Shown in pieces: positions 57,131 through 64,000 of a stretch of DNA of 64,000 nucleotides. The position numbers were made by a program, and so were the translations under genes. The stretch lies in assembly GCA_907163375.1 (NCBI GenBank), contig CAJQUW010003414.1, positions 124,001 through 188,000 on the forward strand, given 5' to 3'. Position 1 is the first letter of the stretch. The number at the start of each line of letters is the position of its first letter. The DNA comes from Prostheceraeus crozeri. Lineage: Eukaryota; Platyhelminthes; Polycladida; Euryleptidae. Under the pieces are notes generated by a model. The model did not search any database, was not told where the DNA came from, and saw only the letters and a list, made by a program, of their open reading frames with translations.

Positions 57131-57575
57131 CTGGAGGCGATCATGTTAATTCTAGCTTAAAACTCCCAAACACTATTTGACGCACAAAAATCAAGTAAAA
57201 TTGTGGATATATTGGACTATATTCGACAGCATGTTATCAAGAAAATTTGAGGACTTTTTGCTTTGGTTCTTTTTCACTTCTTTGGAGGCGATTTAAACTA
57301 ACAATAGTTCCTCAACAAAATGTTTGCAAAAGTGATACAATGACATGTTTTCCTACGCAAATCATAAAAATCAGACATATTCAACAAAAGATCTCGCAAT
57401 GACGACCGGCAGACATGATCTGACATTTGAATAAACATAATATATCAAAAAAAGGCAAATTGAACCGCTCGGTTACCTGGTTTAGTGAAACCTACACGGT
57501 CTAATTACAATGTAAAGTCGCCATATTCAGCGAAATATAAGAAAGTGTCATTATCACTTTTCACAATATATCCTG

Positions 57576-59729
57576 CTACGTATAGGCTACAAGAGCCATT
57601 TTCGTATCTACAGACAGTTGATTTTCAAAATCTGGCAAAGAGTCAAACAAGGTACAGTTCTCTTCCGTCATATTTAAAACACATTTAGCACACGTATGTC
57701 CTGAATCTTCAACATCAACAGTTCCAGTCAGTCTCAACAAAAGTTTTGTCTTCTGAATTGCTACCTTTTTTAAGACCTGCTGTAGTGTAATGAAGTAAGT
57801 ACCACCTGAACCTTGTCTCAATTTTCCGAAAACTTTTTCCAGGTGATCTGTCGTGAAATTTGCCAACATGACGAATTCATGTCTTAATCCTAACAGATAA
57901 ATGGATAGATCAACAAGTCCACGACAAGTATGGAAGAAGTTTGCGGCTGTGTCACGAGTCAATTATTTATAACATGTAGATGATGTCTCTGGAAACATAC
58001 TTGAGATTATGGTGCTCAAATCAAGCAACCTTTGAAGACTTTCATCGTTGAAGTTTCGTATAACAGCTCTATCTGGACTACGCCTCATTTATATCAAGAA
58101 ATGGACGTTGACAATGCTCCAAAACTGAACTAATTTCTCAATGAATGAAACAGTTCCTTCAGCATTAGTGATATCAGGATGCGCTTTCAAAGCAGCACAC
58201 GTTTCTTCACAAAACACCTGTAAACAAGTCGACACTCGCTGCCTTTCAATTGGCTTTGGACTTACAGCAACTTCAGATAATCTTGACATTTTAATGAGTT
58301 GTTTTGACTCGATTCGGTGGAGCCGCTTTATGTCTGACCATCTAGCTGTCTTTTTACTCGAATCTCCGCATTCAATATATTGCAACTGTTGGGTGACCTC
58401 TGTAATCCAATTATTGCGGACACATTTAAGTAGGTGGACATCATAATCAAAAAGCAAGAACATTCCATCCCTAGTTCTCCAAGGAGTTTCGTCATTGGTT
58501 TCAAACAATTTGTAGAATGATTGGTTCACTCGATTTCCATCACATACAACAGCAACGATAGAAGCGCCAATCTCACCGATACACATGTATTCCAGAATTA
58601 ATTTTACTTGTTCGTAAAGAAAGTCAGCCGTGAGATTCCTAACAGGTAGCATTTTGCAAAGAAACTTGGGTCCACCGAAAAGAGGAACAATCATAAAGCT
58701 CAAAATCGTATTTTACAAAACCTCGGGATTGTTGACTGCTTTTCCAAAAACGTAACATCCATGAAACTACAGGATCGATTTTACGTAGGATCGATCGTCT
58801 AACAAGAGCACACAATTCTTTTGGCGATCATCGGAAATATTCGCGAGGACTGTTTTCATAAAAGAGAAATCATCCAGGCTATTCACTTTTGAGGTAAGTC
58901 GTGTTAGTGTGCTTCTGCTTGGTAGCTCAAAATCTTGCCTTAGACGTTCATAGAGACTACGTGAAATGGAGAAATATTCGAATGCTCGTACAATCGAAGA
59001 TACAGAATACTTTTGTCTCCGACAAAAGTTACACCCATCGAATCAACCAAATGATGAACAACACCCTGCTTATGCGAAATTACTAACGAGCTTAAGAAAT
59101 GGATAGCATCTTCCATCAACGACCATCTGTTCAGTTTTGTTATACGATTTTGCGATAATGAAGCGATCGATGCTCTTATACCACAATGAAAACTTTCGAA
59201 TGTAAAGTCATCATTTATCTTTATGAGAAAGATCGGTATTCCTGTTTCATTTACGTAGCGAACAGAAAGAATGGAGAATTGATTATCATTAAGGAAAACG
59301 GTACATTCAGAATCGCTAATATTCAAATCTAGATCTCGTAAACGTAAAATTTCACTCAGATCACTGATTACATCTTTTGCATTGAATCTATGCAGTTCAT
59401 CTGATAGAGTATTCCTCACTTCTGCACTCACTTTCGTAGTTTTTCTTTTCGCTGGTGGCGGAGTGGGTATAAGACTAGGCTCAACACACACAAATATGGA
59501 TGGTGGACCGATAGGTCCATCTCTTCCATGAACTTTGATCGTAGGATAATTAGCCGGTCAGTGTCTTTCACATACAACTGTGTTAGAGCTTTCCGGCAGA
59601 TCACTTCTCGGAATGGCGGCAATCCATCGAGCACGTTCCTCAGGATCTTTCGGTAGACGGAAAAGTACTCTCCTTGTTGGAATCATCATAATTTCCATTA
59701 CACTGGGAAACACAACATTTGCGGCCCAT
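57576..59729 (-). pseudogene. THAP9/P-element-type transposase, broken
   Basis: Minus strand. Starts at 59729 with MGRKCCVSQCNGNYDDS and continues in a neighbouring frame with VLFRLPKDPEERARW and SNTVVCERHW; together these are a THAP zinc finger (C2CH), so one base is missing or extra near 59675. Then come a linker (PPPAKRKTTKVSAEV) and a P-type core: LPSRSTLTRLTSKVNSLDDF, VVAVVCDGNRVNQSFYKLF (catalytic Asp, GTP-binding region), LFDYDVHLLKCVRNNWITEV and, near the end, DHLEKVFGKLRQGSGGTYFI. P-type transposases cut and paste and are the source of vertebrate THAP9. Stops and shifts divide it into at least four blocks (59729-59430, 59491-58940, 58703-58089, 57962-57576); some gaps could be introns, but the THAP shift is not. 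Confidence 0.85.
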
Positions 59730-59749
59730 TAACAGACGTGAATTGAATA

Positions 59750-60057
59750 TGGACTGCACTACATGCAGATAGATCACAGATGCCGGGCGCCCTGTAGAGT
59801 AGACAGACTGAAGCTCGATCCGATGGCGTGTATAGTAGAGAAGATAGACTGCACTAAATCACAGATGCCGGGCGCCCTGTAAAGTAGACAGACTGAAGCT
59901 CGATCCGATGCCGTGTATAGTAGAGAAGATAGACTGCACTAAATCACAGATGCCGGGCGCCCTGTAAAGTAGACAGACTGAAGCTCGATCCGATGCCGTG
60001 TATAGTAGAGAAGATAGACTGCACTAAATCACAGATGCCGGGCGCCCTGTAGAGAAG
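59750..60057. repeat. 85-bp tandem repeat upstream of the P-type transposase
   Basis: ATCACAGATGCCGGGCGCCC recurs at 59773, 59858, 59943 and 60028, exactly 85 bp apart; the 85-bp units also share CTGAAGCTCGATCCGATG. About 3.6 copies, nearly identical. They lie 20-330 bp upstream of the transposase start, in its promoter position. Confidence 0.95.
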
Positions 60058-60329
60058 AGATTATACTTAAGACACAGAAGATGTCCGATCACGGTGTCGA
60101 ATAGAGAACACGAACCGCAGTACTGTGCTATTCAAGTTGCGTTGCATTAGGGAACAACGCAGACGTCCGAATATTGAGCTGTCATTAGTCAATGCACCAT
60201 GCCTTAGGTCATTGTTAACCGGGATCAGCAGCGATCAACAACAGTGCATGAAAGTGACGGCGCTAATTCCCGCCTCCAGTTATCTACTCCAGCTGCACGT
60301 TGAGATGGCCTGTATTATAGCCCGCCTTG
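60058..60329. other. Internal non-coding part of the P-type element
   Basis: No coding signal. 60290-60329 is the reverse complement of the sequence inside the left arm (about 57085-57125). Confidence 0.5.
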
Positions 60330-61431
60330 TAAGCGTGGCATACAATCTCAAACTTGCTGATAGGGTCATTTACTTGACATTTTCAATAGTTTTCATCCTC
60401 ATATAAATTTTACTTATGAATGTGAAGAGCAGGGCAGACTGTCGTTTCTTGATGCTTCTATACAACGCATGCCTGACGGGAAACTGTGTAACACAATGTA
60501 CCGTAAACCAACTTTTTCAGGTGTTTACATGAGCTTTCACAGTTTCGTGCCCATTGCCTACAAAGGAGGCCTTGTCCGTTCTCTATTTATTCGTGCGCTT
60601 CGTATTTGTTCTGATGAAATGTTAGACCAAGAATTCAATGCCATTCGTGCTATTTTGAAGGCTAATGCTTTCCTGAGCACTTGATCGATCAATATAAAGT
60701 TACTGAGATCAATAATGTGTCTGCTGCCACCGTTGAAAGACAGGCTGTTTATGTCAACTTGCCTTTTTATTGTGACAAATCTAGTCTTTTCATTCGCAAA
60801 TCGATCAATAAACTGCTGACCAAGTTTGCTCCTGGCGCAAAACCCAACACTATTTTTAAGACCAACTGTATTCATGTTGCTTCTCCTAAAGATCGTCTGC
60901 CAGTGGCCGTTGTGGTTGTGGTTTTCGTTGTGGTTGTGGATCAACCTATATTGGACGGACATCGCGACCCCTGACAGTTCGAGCGCGGGAGCAAATAGCG
61001 CCAGGTGGTTCTTAAATGGTCATTTAGGAATTTCTCGCTTTGCATTTACTGAACATGTGCTCAGTTGCTGTAGTGTTCCGAATGACCCTATCAGCAAGTT
61101 TGAGATTGCATGCCACGCTTACAATGACCGCATTTTACGTATCCTCGAGGCATTGTTTATTAGCCGTGATAATCCCAACCTGTGCAAGCAAAAGGACCAT
61201 GTGATTTATCTTCGCTTGCCATGGTAATCGGGTGACTCACAGTCTGCCGCTGCTATCGCGTGTTGACCTGAATATCAACTTTCTCCTTCTTATAAAATGT
61301 CTATCTTTCAATGTAATTTCACATGCTGGGTTACCTTTGACAAGACCAGTCAAAACACGTCAGGTTTACATTTTTCTTCCTAATTTCAGTAAACTTTATT
61401 ATGACTTTGAAAGCATCGTGTGCGCTTTTTA
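60330..61431 (+). pseudogene. PLE-D, 3' half, forming the right arm
   Basis: A Penelope-like element in + orientation, 5'-truncated. It starts with about 42 bp of its own endonuclease sequence in antisense (60330-60371). Then come the end of the reverse transcriptase (HPHINFTYECEEQ, RLSFLDASIQRMPDG, YRKPTFSGVYMSFHSFVP, YKGGLVRSLFIRALRICSDE), a linker and the GIY-YIG core CGCGSTYIGRTSRPLTVRAR (60903-60962, one frame of three). It ends CHAYNDRILRILEAL and RLPW before the stop near 61228. Frame is lost several times. Its 3' end coincides with the end of the whole P-type unit. Confidence 0.8.
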
Positions 61432-61439
61432 TTTATAAA
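61432..61439. repeat. 8-bp target duplication TTTATAAA, right
   Basis: Partner of 56755-56762. Confidence 0.85.
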
Positions 61440-61742
61440 ATCTTCTGAATTATCAAAATGTCTAACAATCGATGAAAGAGGGTCTTTAATGTTTTTCCCG
61501 TTTATGTCACTAACCATATTCCAAATATTTCGTTTAGACGATTTGCATCTATTTGCCCAATTCTTTTTACATTTTTCAATCAGAACTTTACACTTCTCAC
61601 GCAAAACATTGTAGGCTTGAAAGTTCCCTGATCTGGAAGCAGACCATCTACGATTTATCAAATCTTTTAATTGCGGAGTCATCCAAGGTTTGTCAGAATT
61701 CGATAATGTAACTAAAGTACACTGTAAATCGCTCAATACCAA
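61440..61742 (-). pseudogene. LINE, 5' continuation across the P-type insertion
   Basis: Minus-strand reading: DKPWMTPQLKDLINRRW, then YNVLREKCKVLIEKCKKNW and IWNMVSDINGKN. This is the usual segment between endonuclease and reverse transcriptase of Jockey/I-like LINEs (PW(M/W)(T/N)..L...I..R...). It ends at the target duplication and continues, with a change of frame, at 56754. The endonuclease itself is missing; the repeat R1 lies where it would be. Confidence 0.8.
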
Positions 61743-62029
61743 TCAGATGCGAAGGATGCACACCAACATATTTCTTGGTATATTTCTGTATTCTCTTGGT
61801 ATATATTTGTATGCTTTTCGTATGTTATTTCAAATGTGGTATGCTTTACATACCAGCACAATGTTAAAAGAAAGCATATCAATCATGTCCAAAGTATTTT
61901 GATTTAAGGTTTTTTGTCAATAAAGATCACACATATGTTACTACTGTTTCGTTAGTAGTGAGATAATGACATTCAAGCGTCATACTTTCAATAATGAATT
62001 CGATTTTAATACACGTAGTTCTATGGCAT
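61722..62029 (+). repeat. Dispersed repeat R1, copy 4
   Basis: The most complete partner of 1-335. Both have the same start (CTGTAAATCGCTCAATACC) and end (CTATGGCAT). Confidence 0.65.
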
Positions 62030-62447
62030 TTGACACGCGATCCATAGAACACCTACGTAAGACTTTTTTTATGAATTTGAGATTGAGTGATTTTTATGAA
62101 AAATGGTCAAAATTTTCAAATTTATTTTTGTTGTATTAATTGAATATATGAATCATCATTGATCTTCTGTCCAAATTTCGTGCTAATCTGACAACTATAA
62201 GTACGATATATATCCGTCTGGAAAATAGCAGTTTTTCATAACCTTATAAAAATCTTCATGGAAGTACCCATGAAGTCGGTCGGCGCGTATACACTTATCT
62301 AAACGGAAAATTAAGATTTTTGATACTATAATGGCATCTCTTGAATATAACTATCCTTGCGTTTTAATAAATTAAATAATTCACGTTTTAATGATATTGG
62401 CACCAATTCAAATTTGAGTTGAATAAAATCGATTTCAAAATTTCAGC
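62030..62447. other. AT-rich sequence before the last gene
   Basis: No coding signal. An acceptor-like TTTCAG directly precedes the ATG at 62448, so a 5' untranslated exon may lie here. Confidence 0.35.
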
Positions 62448-64000
62448 ATGAATAGTAGAGAAGACGATATATTCTTTGGTTATGAGTTTTGTGGATCGGA
62501 CAACGATGATGAGAGTCAAGTTGAACAAGGAAATTATGGGTTTTCGGAAGAACCTGAAGGTATATATAGAATAGAATATGACACGACTTACTGTACAGAA
62601 CTAATGATATTAAGAAGAGCAACATGAAGAAAGCAACATTTTTGATGATAGAATACATACTTGGTTTCTTTTATTCCAGATTATGATGGATTGTTCGACA
62701 CTCCTATTTACGAAGATATGGAACAGCAACCAACAACATCAAGCCAACTTCAAGGTAATTGTAGACTTAAAGATTTTGCATGATAGTATTAATTAAGCCT
62801 ATAAAAATACACAAAATTTTGAATTTTTTGAATATCTCTATGAAAGGGCCTTTTTTAAGCAATAAAAATACTGAAAATCTTATGTTAACGAATGAATGGA
62901 GATAATTGAATCGAAAAAGATAATATTTTTAGCTCCTAGACACTGTTTATTGTTTTACATTTTGGAAATTCGTAAGATAGGTGTTCTTTGGAACATCATC
63001 ATTATTGATATATTAAACTTATACTAAATATTTCTTATCTTATTTTTCATCTTTTCTTTATCTTTCAGGTTCCCCAGTAGTCCTCAGTCGTCGAGACCTA
63101 AGCGTGAGCTCCTCCTGAAGCCGAAATAGATTCTAATCACCAATTGATTGAAAGGAAAATGTCCACCGGATGCAAGTGCAACGTTGACCACTACCATGGA
63201 CTATCACCTGATGACATTTATGCTTCTCGTTTGGCTCAGCGTTCTCTTTGTTTTGAGGAACGATCTTTAAGTATTCCAACTACTAAGACTACACCAACGA
63301 AGAGAGTAGTCTTACGCTTTTCAAAAACAGAACGTCTGCAGAGAAGTTTGGGCTTTTTGCAACTACTGCGACATTGATCTTCTAAGGAAATTACAACAAC
63401 ATTATGATGAACGTGGAATAGAGAAGCGACTCCATCGTCTTTCAGGGAGAGTACCAAAGTGCAAACAGACCATAAACGCTGATGATGGTGTGGCAATCGT
63501 CAACTTTATTGATTATATGGGACGACGATATGCGGAATCCCACATCCAGGATCAGAGTAGGTATTTCTGGAGAGCAACATAACTGCTAAGAAAATGTCCT
63601 GGTTATTCCAATCGCATTACACAAAGCAAGTGTCACAATTCACTTTTCGAAGGATTTGGGTACGCTACAGGCCATTGGTTCAACGTATGACTCCAAGAGT
63701 AGACGTGTACCCTGAATGCAAGCTTTTTCGAGATGAGATCAGAATTGCAAACTCAGTCTCCAGAGCAAATCAAGATGAGGACATTCCATCAGACGAAGAA
63801 AATATCTCGACGGTTATGCTGCAGTTCAAAGCTCACATAGCGTTAGGGGATTTGTCTCGCCAATGTTACTTAAGATGGCAAACTGAAGATATTGGTGATA
63901 CCTGCACCTTCTTGACTGTTGACTTCGCCCAGAACGTTCAACTACTTTCATATGCACGACAAGCGGGACCACTTTACTTCCTAGATCCATACCGAGTCGA
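62448..64000 (+). pseudogene. Start of a transposase-like gene, cut by the window end
   Basis: Exon 1 (62448-62559) starts MNSREDDIFFGYEF and is acidic. Exon 2 (62680-62754) reads DYDGLFDTPIYEDMEQQ. Both splice in phase 1 with good GT-AG sites; a third block begins at 63069. Beyond it several frames carry protein-like sequence: STGCKCNVDHYHGLSPDD (63158 on), ADDGVAIVNFIDYMGRRYAE (about 63480) and LTVDFAQNVQLLSYARQAGP followed by LYFLDP (about 63915-63985). The last motif, (T/x)xDFAQ(N/x)...Q(x)GPLYF, marks a widespread invertebrate transposase type in which a QNKNN box follows. Frames change at about 63115 and 63377, so this copy is probably dead, although the first two exons look clean. The rest lies outside the window. 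Confidence 0.55.

Larger units (their letters stand above)
56763..61431 (-). mobile_element. P-type (THAP) transposon with PLE-derived inverted ends, 4669 bp
   Basis: The 8-bp duplication TTTATAAA on both sides is what P elements make. Inside is a THAP/P transposase on the minus strand. The inverted ends start TAAAAAGCGCACA and run about 320 bp with only a few differences. They are then continued by matching segments at 57085-57125 and 60290-60345. About 320 bp of each arm is the 3' end of a Penelope-like element: a shared coding end (RILRILEALFI, then LCKQMDHVIYLRL and a stop) plus its untranslated tail. The insertion splits a LINE. Confidence 0.8.

Overview
The window is AT-rich DNA from an animal nuclear genome. 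It has spliced genes with GT-AG introns and extracellular protein modules (C-type lectin, kringle, seven-helix receptor), and almost everything else is transposable element. The mix of Penelope-like elements (PLEs) with GIY-YIG endonucleases, P/THAP, hAT, mariner, Crypton-type recombinase, LINEs and Polinton-like debris suggests an invertebrate, probably aquatic. I cannot name the species or phylum.

One host gene appears to run through most of the window on the + strand. Five exons join in compatible phase: 4394-4500 and 14085-14313 (second half of a C-type-lectin-like domain), 24445-24639 and 36225-36431 (the two halves of one six-cysteine kringle), and 50094-51070 (a rhodopsin-like seven-helix receptor ending in a stop). 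If joined as the phases predict, the product is a lectin/kringle ectodomain on a GPCR core. Its 5' exons lie to the left of what I can identify. Its introns of about 10-14 kb are filled with mobile elements.

Layout. 1-3830: a dispersed repeat, a LINE reverse transcriptase remnant (-), and a PLE (PLE-A) with terminal direct repeats. 5018-11142: a near full-length PLE (PLE-B) interrupted by a 3.3-kb non-autonomous DNA transposon. 11498-12945: a 43-bp satellite carrying a 12-bp palindrome. 14-24 kb: fold-back elements, a MITE, a mariner-like element, a LINE tail and a THAP-domain gene. 24943-27664: a second copy of the 3.3-kb family, itself invaded by a PLE tail (PLE-C). 27.8-36 kb: an inverted pair of repeats, a short retroelement with its empty site visible in the partner copy, a Polinton-like fragment next to the 3' end of a Gypsy-like LTR element, and a tyrosine-recombinase (Crypton-like) element with terminal inverted repeats. 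37-44.5 kb: LINE remnant, hAT element with a perfect 8-bp target duplication, and a 1-kb fold-back. 44564-49387: a 4.8-kb DNA transposon with a multi-part transposase, bracketed by 278-bp direct repeats. 51-56.8 kb: a PLE tail with a hammerhead-like ribozyme motif and a LINE (-). 56763-61431: a P-type transposon inserted in that LINE with an 8-bp target duplication; its long inverted ends are made of PLE 3' sequence. 62448-64000: the start of another transposase-like gene, cut by the window edge.

The genes do not form a pathway. The window is best read as one long, TE-loaded receptor gene plus a nested record of insertions.
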